Origin: Verrucomicrobiales bacterium
GTDB taxonomy: Bacteria > Verrucomicrobiota > Verrucomicrobiia > Verrucomicrobiales > DEV007
Direction: 5' to 3'
DNA length: 64,000 bases
Assembly (NCBI GenBank): GCA_016795505.1
Contig: JAEUHH010000120.1
Span: forward strand, 86,978 to 150,977
Below the pieces are notes generated by a model. That model did not search any database. It worked only from the letters and a program-made list of their open reading frames with translations, and was not told where the DNA came from. The position numbers and the translations under genes are program-made. Below, piece by piece: positions 42,978 to 51,926 of this stretch (position 1 is the stretch's first letter; the number at the start of each line of letters is the position of its first letter).

Positions 42978-44021
42978 ATGGTGTTGAATCGACCCGTGTC
43001 GAAGTCCCTCAAATCCCGCGGCTTTTTCTACGGTGAAATGGCGAAGTTCGCCCGCGCTGGTTTTGGGATCGACAAAGCCGCCGAGTCGATCCTTCACCAG
43101 ACCGGCTCCGATGCGGTTGCGCGGGGTATCTGCCGGGCCATCCTTTCGGGTTTGAGTGCCGGGAAGTCGGTGGCCGATTCCCTGCGGACTTCGGCTTTCC
43201 CGATTTCAGATCTGGAAGTGGCCATGATCGAAGCCGCCGAAAAGGGTGGGCAACTCGATGTGGGATTCCGCCATTTGGCTGATTACTTTCGCCAGGAAGA
43301 CCAGGCCCGCCGACGCGTGCGGCGCGCCCTCGTCTATCCGGTCTTTCTGCTCCATTTCGCGCTGGCGGTTGGCATTGGCATCACCGCGCTCCTGCGACAG
43401 GTCAACCCGAATGCCTCGGGCAGCGAGGGGCGCGAGACCCTGGTTCAGGGCTTCGTGTGGGTGGCCGTCGGTTACGGATTGTTCCTGACGGCGGCCTTCC
43501 TGTGGAGATGGGCCAGCCGATTGGCCGAAAGCCGGGCCGGAATCGATGTCTGGCTGCAACGGCTGCCGCTCATCGGTCCAGTCCGTCGCCATCGGGGGTT
43601 GAGCCGCTTTTCCGAAGTGCTCCACATCAGTCTGTTGTCGGCCCAGCGCATGGACGAATCCTGGCGGCAGGCAGGGGAGGCCTCCCAGAGTGGCCGGCTC
43701 AGGGCATTCACGGCGGCGACCAGCCGCAGGCTCGCAGCAGGCGAGTCGATCGGATCGGTGGTGGCCGCATCGAAGGGCGCCCTGCCGGGTGACTTTCAGC
43801 GGGGACTCACGACAGCAGAACAGGCTGGCTCCCTGGACGAAGAGACCGCCCATTGGGCTGACTATTTTCGGGAAGCTTCGGCCGAAAGCCTCGAGCGACT
43901 CGCGGAGTGGCTGCCGAAGCTCGTCTATTGGGTGGTCCTGCTCTTCGCCGCCGCCATGGTCATCCGGGTGGCGCTCAGCTACCGAGACTTGCTCGAAGGA
44001 GTGTTGAATTTCTCCTATTGA
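42978..44021 (+). CDS. GspF/PilC-family inner-membrane protein, orphan
   Basis: 347 residues from the ATG at 42978. Two GspF-type helical repeats: residues ~20-125 (FYGEMAKFARAGFGIDKAAE, ISDLEVAMIEAAEKGGQLD) and ~210-320 (FSEVLHISLLSAQRMDESWR, FQRGLTTAEQAGSLDEET). Three hydrophobic segments fall at the expected positions (PVFLLHFALAVGIGITALL; FVWVAVGYGLFLTAAFLW; VYWVVLLFAAAMVIRVAL). It would form the platform of a type II secretion or type IV pilus machine, but no ATPase, secretin or pilin gene is near. Confidence 0.82.
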   Translation: MVLNRPVSKSLKSRGFFYGEMAKFARAGFGIDKAAESILHQTGSDAVARGICRAILSGLSAGKSVADSLRTSAFPISDLEVAMIEAAEKGGQLDVGFRHLADYFRQEDQARRRVRRALVYPVFLLHFALAVGIGITALLRQVNPNASGSEGRETLVQGFVWVAVGYGLFLTAAFLWRWASRLAESRAGIDVWLQRLPLIGPVRRHRGLSRFSEVLHISLLSAQRMDESWRQAGEASQSGRLRAFTAATSRRLAAGESIGSVVAASKGALPGDFQRGLTTAEQAGSLDEETAHWADYFREASAESLERLAEWLPKLVYWVVLLFAAAMVIRVALSYRDLLEGVLNFSY

Positions 44022-44041
44022 AAAAACGTTCATTTTTTCAC

Positions 44042-44070
44042 TGGACACCCGAACACTATCTCAATAGAAT
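44042..44070 (+). promoter_or_regulatory. Sigma-70-type promoter candidate for recA
   Basis: TGGACA (44042-44047), 17-base spacer, TAGAAT (44065-44070): each box has one mismatch to consensus. Predicted transcription start is near 44077. It stands alone as the best promoter match between gspF and recA. Confidence 0.5.
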
Positions 44071-44231
44071 GTCCGGAAATCAGTTTTCAAAATATGGTTG
44101 AACTGCTATCTCCGACTGAATCCGAAAACTTCACCATCGATCCCGTCACTGCCGACGAAGTCGTGACCGAAGTCACCAACCCAGAATCCGGAAATCCCGC
44201 CGGCATCCTCCCCAAACCCCGCTCTCGATCC

Positions 44232-45308
44232 ATGGCCACTCCCGCGAAACCCAAAGACGAATCCAAACCCCGTTCCACTGGTTCCTCCGATCCGGAACGG
44301 AACCGCCTGGCCGAAGCTCGTGCCAAAAATCTCGACCTCGCCATTTCCCAGATCCAAAAGGATTACGGTGAGGCGGCGATCATGCGCCTCGGCGATGCCC
44401 ATCGGATGGATGTCGAGGCGATCCCGACCGGAAATCTGTTGATCGACCGCGCGCTCGGTGTCGGCGGCTTTCCCCGCGGCCGAATTGTCGAGATCTTCGG
44501 CCCGGAATCGTCCGGAAAAACCACTCTGACCCTCACCGTCGTTGCCCAGGCGCAAAGAGCCGGCGGTCTCGCTGCCTTCGTCGATGTCGAACACGCCCTC
44601 GATCCCCAGTACGCCAAGCGGCTCGGGGTCAATCTGGAGGAATTGCTCGTCTCCCAGCCGAGCTCCGGCGAGGAGGCCCTCCGCATCGTCGAGACACTGG
44701 TCCGGTCAAATGCCCTCGACGTCATCGTGCTCGATTCCGTGGCGGCTCTGGTCACCAAGCAGGAATTGGATGGGGAAATCGGCGATTCCACCGTCGGCGC
44801 CCAGGCCCGGCTGATGAGTGCCGCGATGCGGAAGCTTACCGCCATGATCTCGAAGGCGCGAACCGTCTGTATTTTCACCAACCAGATCCGCGAGAAGATC
44901 GGTGTGATGTTCGGCAATCCCGAAACGACTCCCGGCGGTCGGGCGCTCAAGTTCTACAGCTCCGTCCGGGTCGACATTCGCCGCATCGGCAGCATCAAGG
45001 GCACCAGCGGTGATGTGACCGGCAACCGGACCAAAATCAAGGTGGTGAAAAACAAGGTCGCCCCTCCCTATACGGAAGCGGAGTTCGACATCATGTACAA
45101 TGAAGGCATCTCCAGTGTCGGATCGCTGATCGACCTCGCGATCGACTTTGAGATCCTCCAGAAGCGTGGTTCGTGGTTCAGCTATAAGGGGACCCAGGTC
45201 GCTCAGGGACGCGACGCCGCGAAGGAAGCGCTCAAGGCGGACGAGAATCTCTACGCCGAAATTGAAGAGGCTGTTCGCGCGAAGCTGAGCGAAGAAAACT
45301 CCAAGTAG
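44232..45308 (+). CDS. recA: Recombinase RecA
   Basis: 358 residues from the ATG at 44232. Walker [10 protein letters not shown], the [17 protein letters not shown] lead-in ([20 protein letters not shown]), [34 protein letters not shown] (Walker B), loop L2 [27 protein letters not shown]. It forms ATP-dependent nucleoprotein filaments for homologous recombination and SOS induction. The frame is also open from an ATG at 44094, 46 codons upstream, just after the candidate promoter; that start would add an acidic extension foreign to RecA. I prefer 44232 but the upstream start is possible. Confidence 0.93.
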   Translation: MATPAKPKDESKPRSTGSSDPERNRLAEARAKNLDLAISQIQKDYGEAAIMRLGDAHRMDVEAIPTGNLLIDRALGVGGFPRGRIVEIFGPESSGKTTLTLTVVAQAQRAGGLAAFVDVEHALDPQYAKRLGVNLEELLVSQPSSGEEALRIVETLVRSNALDVIVLDSVAALVTKQELDGEIGDSTVGAQARLMSAAMRKLTAMISKARTVCIFTNQIREKIGVMFGNPETTPGGRALKFYSSVRVDIRRIGSIKGTSGDVTGNRTKIKVVKNKVAPPYTEAEFDIMYNEGISSVGSLIDLAIDFEILQKRGSWFSYKGTQVAQGRDAAKEALKADENLYAEIEEAVRAKLSEENSK

Positions 45309-45545
45309 TCGGAGTCGAATTCAGCGTGTCCATCTCGGGGGTTCACTTGGAAGGCCCATGGTCTTCCAGGTGGATGACTCAGGTGTGGCGCAATGGCGGA
45401 GGGGCCTGATCCGGCTTGACCGAAACACCCGGCCTTTGGGAAAGTCTTCCTTCGTGATCAGTTGGTCAGGGAGCGAACCGATTCAATTCGACTCGATTTG
45501 ATACGACTTGCCCGGCTGGACCCAACCAAACCTGCAACCCCATCC

Positions 45546-46859
45546 ATGAAAAGCCGGCGAACCTTCCTGAAAGCCCTGCCCGTCGCCGCCGCAACGGCTG
45601 CTTTGACCCAACCCCTCAAAAACCACGCGAGGGCCGCCGCCGGGGAGCGTCTCCGCATTGCCATGATCGGAACCGGCGGCATGGGTATGAACCATGTGCG
45701 CACCCTCTGCCAGCGCCAGGATGTGGAATTCGCCTGGGTAATCGATGCGGACATTTCCCGGGCCCAGGCCGCCGCCAAAATCATTCAGGAGAGCCTCGGC
45801 CAGGCCCCGAAAGTCGGTCAGGACCTGCGGGCCGCGGTTGACGACTCATCGGTCCGGGCCTGCTTCATGGCGACGCCTGACCACTGGCACGCACCCGGTA
45901 CGATCCTCGCCGCGGATGCGGGCAAGCCGGTCTATGTGGAAAAGCCCTGCTCGCACAATCTCCGGGAAGGCCGCCTGATGATCGAGGCCGCGACTCGAAA
46001 CGGGGTTCCCATTCAAGTGGGCACGCAGAGCCGCAGCACGCCCCATGTCCGCGAGGTGGTTGAAAAGATTCGCGGGGGCATCATCGGAGAGGTGCTTGTC
46101 GCCAAAGCTTGGAACAGTCAGAAGCGGGCGGACCACGGAAAACAACCCCCTTCAGATCCTCCGGCGGAACTCGACTACGAGGCGTGGCTGGGACCGGTGC
46201 CCGCCGTGCCATTCAAAAGGACCTACCACCCGGCTCATTGGCGCTGGTTCTACCACTTTGGTGCCGGGGATATCGGTAACGATGGCGTTCACGACATCGA
46301 CATCGCCCGCTGGGGTTTGGGGGTCGAAACCCATCCCGACCGGATCCAGGCCATGGGGGAGAAGCTCTTTTTCGCAGACGATCAGGAGTGGCCGGACACC
46401 CTCTATTGCACCTTCGGCTACACTCTTCCCGACGGCAAAAAGCGGCAGCTGATTTACGAGCAACGGATCTGGAGTCCCTACATGCAGGAAGGGGAGGAAA
46501 ACGGCTGCGCCTGGTACGGCACCGAAGGGATGATCGTCGGGAGCAAGCGAAGTGGCTGGCGAATCTTTGGCCCCAAGAATCAGGCCGTCTCGGAAATCTC
46601 GGCAAACGGAGTCGATCTGGCCGCCCATCACGACAATTTCATCCGATCGGTGCGGGGGGAAGCGAACGCGCCACTCCATGCCGGCATCGATACGAATCAC
46701 TACTCGTCCGCGCTCTGCCATCTCGCCAACATCGCCGTCCGGACTGGGCGAACCCTGTCCTTTCTGCCTCCAGATGAGCGCTTCAAAGATGATCCCGAAG
46801 CCGACAAACTGCTGTCGAGAGCCTATCGGGATCACTGGGCCGCGCCAAAGGGGGTGTAG
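45546..46859 (+). CDS. Gfo/Idh/MocA family oxidoreductase with Tat signal
   Basis: 437 residues from the ATG at 45546. Tat leader MKSRRTFLKALPVAAATAAL. NAD-binding RIAMIGTGGMGMNHV, then VYVEKPCSHNLREGRLMIEAA with the EKP lysine, and a C-terminal domain with HWRWFYHFGAGDIGNDGVHDIDIARWGL, a layout typical of the large exported dehydrogenase subgroup in Planctomycetes and Verrucomicrobia. A second, unrelated-looking paralog lies at 15892. Likely periplasmic sugar oxidation; the substrate is unknown. The gap 45309-45545 shows no gene. Confidence 0.88.
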   Translation: MKSRRTFLKALPVAAATAALTQPLKNHARAAAGERLRIAMIGTGGMGMNHVRTLCQRQDVEFAWVIDADISRAQAAAKIIQESLGQAPKVGQDLRAAVDDSSVRACFMATPDHWHAPGTILAADAGKPVYVEKPCSHNLREGRLMIEAATRNGVPIQVGTQSRSTPHVREVVEKIRGGIIGEVLVAKAWNSQKRADHGKQPPSDPPAELDYEAWLGPVPAVPFKRTYHPAHWRWFYHFGAGDIGNDGVHDIDIARWGLGVETHPDRIQAMGEKLFFADDQEWPDTLYCTFGYTLPDGKKRQLIYEQRIWSPYMQEGEENGCAWYGTEGMIVGSKRSGWRIFGPKNQAVSEISANGVDLAAHHDNFIRSVRGEANAPLHAGIDTNHYSSALCHLANIAVRTGRTLSFLPPDERFKDDPEADKLLSRAYRDHWAAPKGV

Positions 46860-46902
46860 AAAGAGTCGCGGCGTCGATGCGATGCCCCGCCGGGACAGCC
46901 TT

Positions 46903-46949
46903 CCGATCAGACAGGGTCTGATCGGCGATCGAACCCTGTTCCATCGGAA
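46903..46949. repeat. Paired AACAGGGT-type dispersed repeat, inverted
   Basis: CCGATCAGACAGGGTCTGAT then CGGCGATCGAACCCTGTTCC and ATCGGAA: inverted half-units, 44 bases past the stop of the oxidoreductase gene, between convergent genes. Confidence 0.78.
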
Positions 46950-47091
46950 TTCCCAAAGCCGACCCTCACCGAAAAGCGACGCCTTCCGGAAAATCCCGGG
47001 GAACCGGGACGCTGCGATCGCACGGGCGTAACGCCATCCGATAAGGAGTGAGCCCATCCTCAGGCGGCCCAAACCCTCTGACGTCGGCGGA

Positions 47092-48057
47092 TCAACCCTG
47101 CACCGGTGTCAGCACGACTTTCTGGACATCCATCACCGCCTTGGCGGCTTTCGAGAGCGGCTTGATGGCCACGCGGTGCTCGCCCGCGTGGGGAATCTCG
47201 ACGATCCCGAGTTGGCGGCTCTTCCAATTCTGAAAGCCGCCGGTTTCCTCGACTTGAAACTTGAATGTGTTGTCATTGACCAGCAGGGCGACATCGCTTC
47301 CGCCATTGCCATCACCGCATCCCTGGACCACTTCGATCCGGTACTTTCCCGGACGGGAGACATCGAATGACCACTCGGCCCAGTCGTTGTGATCGGTCCA
47401 AAAACCGAGGCAGTTCTTTTCCGGCTTCGGCTCAAAACGCATCGCCTTGGAAAAGGTCGTCGCGGTGTTGGCATGCAGTTCGATGGTGCCATCAATGCCT
47501 TGGGAAGGCTCCTCGCCCTCGGGAGCGGGCAGGAGATCGATTCCCTTCACAAAAAAGGCCGGCCCTTTCGACTTGTCGCCGGTGAGCAGCACCACCGGAT
47601 ACTCGCCCGGCTTTTCGATGTAGGCATAGCCGAGGATGAGCCCATGTTCCTGATGCGGTTCGTGGCCGCCGGTGCGGGGAGCGTAGCTTTTCACCACCTG
47701 TTCGCCGACTTTGACTTGGACACCCAGTTTGCCGGTCGTCGAGGTGTAGCGCAGCCGGACAAAGTACCGCCCCCAACGTTCCATCCGAATCTTCCAATTC
47801 CAGTGGGCGAAATGGCTGCCTTCCTGGTAGTTGCCATCCTTCGCATCGACGGTCAGGACTCCCCGGTTGCGATCGACTTCCATGGAGTAGGCCTTGGCTT
47901 CCGGCGGCGACTCGATATTGGCAAAGGGATCGGGCGGAAGATTCGATGGAGCGCCGCTTTCAGGTGCTGCTTTTTCCTCCTGAGCATGGACGGGAAAAAC
48001 AAAGGCGCTGAATCCGATCAGGCCAAAAAGAGCAACTACCGAGGCGGGGATTTTCAT
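47092..48057 (-). CDS. Exported beta-rich protein of unknown function
   Basis: 321 residues from the ATG at 48057. Signal peptide MKIPASVVALFGLIGFSAFVFPVHA. The mature part has two similar halves by pattern: HFAHWNWKIRMERWGRYFVRLRY...IEKPGEYPVVLLTG and NDWAEWSFDVSRPGKYRIEVVQGCGDGNGGSDVALLV...EIPHAGEHRVAIKP. The second matches carbohydrate-binding-like beta-sandwich domains often fused to sulfatases in the PVC group. Probably a periplasmic glycan-binding protein. An ATG at 48066 is an alternative start. Confidence 0.65.
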   Translation of the reverse strand: MKIPASVVALFGLIGFSAFVFPVHAQEEKAAPESGAPSNLPPDPFANIESPPEAKAYSMEVDRNRGVLTVDAKDGNYQEGSHFAHWNWKIRMERWGRYFVRLRYTSTTGKLGVQVKVGEQVVKSYAPRTGGHEPHQEHGLILGYAYIEKPGEYPVVLLTGDKSKGPAFFVKGIDLLPAPEGEEPSQGIDGTIELHANTATTFSKAMRFEPKPEKNCLGFWTDHNDWAEWSFDVSRPGKYRIEVVQGCGDGNGGSDVALLVNDNTFKFQVEETGGFQNWKSRQLGIVEIPHAGEHRVAIKPLSKAAKAVMDVQKVVLTPVQG

Positions 48058-48132
48058 GGTGGCCATAGTACGGGGAAGCCGCCAGACTGGCAATGCGGAA
48101 AAGCGAGCCGCCGGGGCGGATGCGCGGCGACG

Positions 48133-49317
48133 CTACGCACCCTTTCGTTGCGCCAACACTTGAAACGCTTCTCCAGCTCCACCCGGCTCCAGCAAAAAGG
48201 CGGCGGCGCGGTCCACTGAGGCCAGTGAGGTCGCGGAATCGCCCGCCAGCGACCGCAAAAAGTCCGCCTGCGACCAGGTGGCTTGGGGTCGAAAGCCGCC
48301 AGCCTCGCCCCAGGCGGTCAGGTCATCGAAGTTCACATCCGCCGTGAGATCCTGACGACCAAACAGCCGATAGATCCCGGGGCCTGTAAGCCGTTGGTGC
48401 CGAAAATAGGCCCGAAGCGAACCCTCGGGACGACGATGGTAAAGCGTGGCGATGGGAGCGCCATAATCGATCGTGAGCAGCGAGCCCTTGCGGAGGTGCG
48501 GTGCCCAGTTGGCCCACCAACGCCGGTAGGAATCGTGCAACTCGATCCGCTGACCGTCAGGCCAGCCAAGCGAGTCGTGAAGGGCCGAAAACGCTGCGCG
48601 GTCCCAGTTGGATCGCGAGTCGATCAGCGGAACGAGTCGCTCGTGGAGACCCTCGTGGCGATCAAAGGTGAGGCAGACTTCCTCCCAGTCCCGCCTTTCC
48701 CCGTCGTAACGCAGGGCCACCACCGGAAAGGCATCGACCAGTTCATTGGAAAAGACGACCGCCTCGCCTCTGGCGCTCTGGAGCGCGTCTTCCAGCTGAT
48801 CATGCCAGCGCACCCGGCCCGCGTGCCGGCCCAGCGTCTCTCTCTGTCGATCACGCAGCCGACCCGACACCTCGACCAAGTGAAAGTGAAAGGACCGCCG
48901 GGAAAAGGGCCACCACGACCGTCCGCTGCGACCCTCCAGCGTCCCGATGACCTCGCGCATCAGTGATCCCTCCCCCCCACCGACTTCGATGACATGCCAG
49001 GGTGGTTCCAAGCCGGTCGCCTCGATCTCCCGCCGGATCCAGACACCAATCGCCTGCCCCATGAGATGAGAAAGCGTCGGAGACGTGGCAAAGTCACCCC
49101 GGGACCCACCGACCGTCCGGATGTGGGCGGTATAGTAACCAAATGTGGGATGGTAGAGCGCCTCCTGCATGAAACGCTCAAACGAGATGATGCCGCCGTT
49201 CTCGGCGAAAAGGCCTTCGAGCCAGGGCAGCAAGGTGGTGGATGAATGATCCGGCAAGTGTCCAGTCTTCCCCGCCTGTGGCAGCCGGGCAAGCGCCGGG
49301 ATGTCTCTTGACGCCAC
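48133..49317 (-). CDS. MidA/NDUFAF7-family SAM-dependent methyltransferase (DUF185)
   Basis: 394 residues with a GTG start at 49317. The N-terminus has the family feature ISFERFMQEALYHPTFGYYT, followed by SAM motif I WHVIEVGGGEGSLMREV and VVFSNELVDAFPVVALRYD, the conserved NELLDA-type motif. GSLLTIDYGAP and the YRLFGRQDLTADVNFDDL segment are also characteristic. In mitochondria NDUFAF7 methylates a complex I arginine; the bacterial role is unclear. It is divergent from the cytochrome gene with about 44 bases between starts. Confidence 0.85.
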   Translation of the reverse strand: MASRDIPALARLPQAGKTGHLPDHSSTTLLPWLEGLFAENGGIISFERFMQEALYHPTFGYYTAHIRTVGGSRGDFATSPTLSHLMGQAIGVWIRREIEATGLEPPWHVIEVGGGEGSLMREVIGTLEGRSGRSWWPFSRRSFHFHLVEVSGRLRDRQRETLGRHAGRVRWHDQLEDALQSARGEAVVFSNELVDAFPVVALRYDGERRDWEEVCLTFDRHEGLHERLVPLIDSRSNWDRAAFSALHDSLGWPDGQRIELHDSYRRWWANWAPHLRKGSLLTIDYGAPIATLYHRRPEGSLRAYFRHQRLTGPGIYRLFGRQDLTADVNFDDLTAWGEAGGFRPQATWSQADFLRSLAGDSATSLASVDRAAAFLLEPGGAGEAFQVLAQRKGA

Positions 49318-49361
49318 CGCCCCGGTCAGGTTCTCTCTCCGTCATCCCGTTCCCCGACTCC

Positions 49362-51797
49362 ATGCCCCGCTCCCGAGCCCTTCCGCCCCCGCTCAGTCGC
49401 TTGATCGTCTGGAGCGGCATCGGAGCCATGGCATGGATGACCGCCGGTTGCGGGGATCGCTCTGCACCTTCCGATCGCGCCGATGCCGGTGATCCCACGC
49501 CCTACGAGCCGTCCGTGCCGGTGTATCATTCGTTTCCGGACGCGACCTTTGTAGGGGCGGAGAGCTGCCGCACCTGCCATCCGGGGGAATTCAACGACTG
49601 GCTCCAAAGCGACCACCACAAGGCCATGCTGCCGGCCACGGACGAATCGGTGAAGGGCGACTTCAACGATGTCACCTTTACCCATTTCGGCCGGACCTGG
49701 CGCTTCTTCCGGAAAGGCTCGGAATTCTGGGTCAATGCCGAAGACGCCGACGGAACGCGGAAAGATTTCAAGGTCGACTACACCTTCGGCATCCACCCTC
49801 TGCAGCAATATTTGATTCCCTATCCCGGCGGCCGCTATCAGGCGCTCCAGGTCTGCTGGGACACCCGCCCGGCCGAGGAGGGTGGTCAGCGTTGGTATCA
49901 TCTCTACCCGGATGAGGAAATCCCGCCGGACGACATCCTCCACTGGACCCGGCCGCACTTTAACTGGAACTACATGTGCGCAGACTGTCACTCGACCGAT
50001 CTCAAGAAGAACCACGATCCGGTCACGAACACCTACGCCACCACGTGGGCGGAGATCAATGTCAGTTGCGAGGCCTGCCACGGACCCGCATCCGAACACG
50101 TGAAATGGGCCCAGGCGCACCAGGCCGCCGGCGGGACCGCCGCATCCGGCGCCGACCTCTCCGGATTGAAGAAATATCTTGGCAACAAAGGCCTCGTGGT
50201 GACCCTTAAAGAGCCCGAGGAGGCGGGATGGGCGATCAATCCGGCCACCGGCCAGCCTCAGCGCACCGCGCCGCTCAATTCCACCGTGCAGGTCGACACC
50301 TGTGCGCGCTGCCACTCCCACCGGCAGTTGCTGGAGCCGCACCATGTCGCCGGCCAGTCCTATCTCGACACCCACCTGCCCTCGATCCTGTCCGATCAAC
50401 TCTATCACCACGATGGACAGGTCGATGAGGAAGTCTACGTCTATGGTTCCTTCGTTCAGAGCAAAATGTACCACGCCGGCGTCCGTTGCACCGACTGCCA
50501 TCACCCGCACACCATGAAGCCACTCGCCGCTGGCAACGCGCTCTGCGTCCGCTGCCACGTGCCGGAGAAATACGACTCACCCGCCCACCATTTCCACCTA
50601 CCCCAGAGCACCGGAGCCCAGTGCGTCGAGTGCCACATGCCGACGAAGAACTACATGGTGGTCGACGCCCGCCGGGACCACAGCCTTCGCATCCCCCGGC
50701 CTGACCTGACGAAAAAACTGGGCTCGCCCAATGCCTGCAACCAGTGCCATGCGGACAAGGACACCGACTGGGCGATCGCGGCTTATGAAAAATGGTGGGG
50801 AAAGGGGCCGCGCAACGCCCATTTTGGGGAAATTCTCGCCGCCGCGCGGGCAGCGCAACCGGGCTCGCTCGAAAAGCTGGTCGACCTGGCCAACGACCTG
50901 GACCGGCCCGGCATCGTCCGCGCCACAGCCCTCTCCGAGATCGGCCGGCAGAACTTCCATCAGGACACCCTTCGCCAGGCGGCCGCCCGCCTCGCCGATC
51001 CGGAGCCGCTGGTGCGCCAGGAGGCCGTTGCGCTGATGGAACGCCAGCCCGAGCCGGCCGAGCGCCTCCGCATCGTGGCGCCGCTGCTGACCGATCCCGC
51101 CCGCGCCGTGCGCATCGAGGCCGCCCGGGTGCTGGCCATGGCCACCAGCCGCATGACACCGGAGCAGCGCGGTGCCTTTGACCGGGCGGCGGTCGAATTC
51201 AAAGAAGCCCAGCGCGCCATCTCCGACCGGGCTGCGGGCCATCTCCGGCTGGGCCAGTTCTATCTCGACCAGGGCCTGACCGTCGAGGCGGAAGCCGCCT
51301 ACCGGAAAGCCACGGAAATCGAGTCCGATCACGTGCCTTCGTGGGTCAATCTCGCCGAATTGCTTTTTCGCCAAAACCGCCAGACCGACGCCGAGGCCGC
51401 CTTTCGCGGAGCTGTCACCCACGCCTCCGCCCCGGAGAACCGCGGCCTGGCCCACGATGCGCTCGCTCGCTATCTCATCCGGCAAAAGCGATACGATGAG
51501 GGCCTGATCGAATTGCAGCAGGCCGCGCGACTCCTGCCGCAGGATGCGCGGGTGCATTACTTCCTCGGCGTGGCCTATCACTCGCTGGGCCGATTCGAAG
51601 ACGCGCTCGGCCCGTTGAAAAAGGCGACCGAACTGGCCCCACGCGAGCCGGAATACCTCGCTGGACTCGCCACCATCTGCCGCGATGCCGGTCGGCTTGA
51701 CGAGGCTCTCGCCGCCGCGGAGAAACTGCTCCAGCTCAATCCGTCCGACCCACAGGCCGGTCAGTTGGTGCAGCAGATCCGCGCCATGAGCCAGTGA
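49362..51797 (+). CDS. Octaheme cytochrome c / HEAT / TPR lipoprotein
   Basis: 811 residues from the ATG at 49362. A lipoprotein leader ends in MTAGCG. Eight CxxCH motifs occur at about residues 69, 206, 236, 314, 376, 395, 421 and 459 (CRTCH, CADCH, CEACH, CARCH, CTDCH, CVRCH, CVECH, CNQCH). Residues about 500-620 are helical HEAT-like repeats (DRPGIVRATALSEIG, DPEPLVRQEAVALM), and about 640-800 hold TPR repeats (LRLGQFYLDQGLTVEAEAAY, VHYFLGVAYHSLGRFEDAL). It is probably an extracytoplasmic electron carrier with a protein-interaction arm. No terminal oxidase or quinol enzyme is adjacent. Confidence 0.92.
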   Translation: MPRSRALPPPLSRLIVWSGIGAMAWMTAGCGDRSAPSDRADAGDPTPYEPSVPVYHSFPDATFVGAESCRTCHPGEFNDWLQSDHHKAMLPATDESVKGDFNDVTFTHFGRTWRFFRKGSEFWVNAEDADGTRKDFKVDYTFGIHPLQQYLIPYPGGRYQALQVCWDTRPAEEGGQRWYHLYPDEEIPPDDILHWTRPHFNWNYMCADCHSTDLKKNHDPVTNTYATTWAEINVSCEACHGPASEHVKWAQAHQAAGGTAASGADLSGLKKYLGNKGLVVTLKEPEEAGWAINPATGQPQRTAPLNSTVQVDTCARCHSHRQLLEPHHVAGQSYLDTHLPSILSDQLYHHDGQVDEEVYVYGSFVQSKMYHAGVRCTDCHHPHTMKPLAAGNALCVRCHVPEKYDSPAHHFHLPQSTGAQCVECHMPTKNYMVVDARRDHSLRIPRPDLTKKLGSPNACNQCHADKDTDWAIAAYEKWWGKGPRNAHFGEILAAARAAQPGSLEKLVDLANDLDRPGIVRATALSEIGRQNFHQDTLRQAAARLADPEPLVRQEAVALMERQPEPAERLRIVAPLLTDPARAVRIEAARVLAMATSRMTPEQRGAFDRAAVEFKEAQRAISDRAAGHLRLGQFYLDQGLTVEAEAAYRKATEIESDHVPSWVNLAELLFRQNRQTDAEAAFRGAVTHASAPENRGLAHDALARYLIRQKRYDEGLIELQQAARLLPQDARVHYFLGVAYHSLGRFEDALGPLKKATELAPREPEYLAGLATICRDAGRLDEALAAAEKLLQLNPSDPQAGQLVQQIRAMSQ

Positions 51798-51926
51798 AGA
51801 CGGCGATTGAATGAGTGACCGAGCCTGAATTTTTAGAATTACTGAATATTTCCAGAATAATTTAGTCGACGTTTGAAGGTTTCCGGGTGATTCTATTGGT
51901 TTTCGATTCCAATCGAAGCCCGACTC

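Noticed and set aside
44021..44094. LexA box upstream of recA
   Set aside because: GTTC and GAAC are present but separated by 19 bases, not in a compact palindrome, so no operator can be supported.
45462..45545. Upstream extension of the second Tat oxidoreductase
   Set aside because: The twin-arginine leader begins at the ATG at 45546; the preceding in-frame codons have no leader character.
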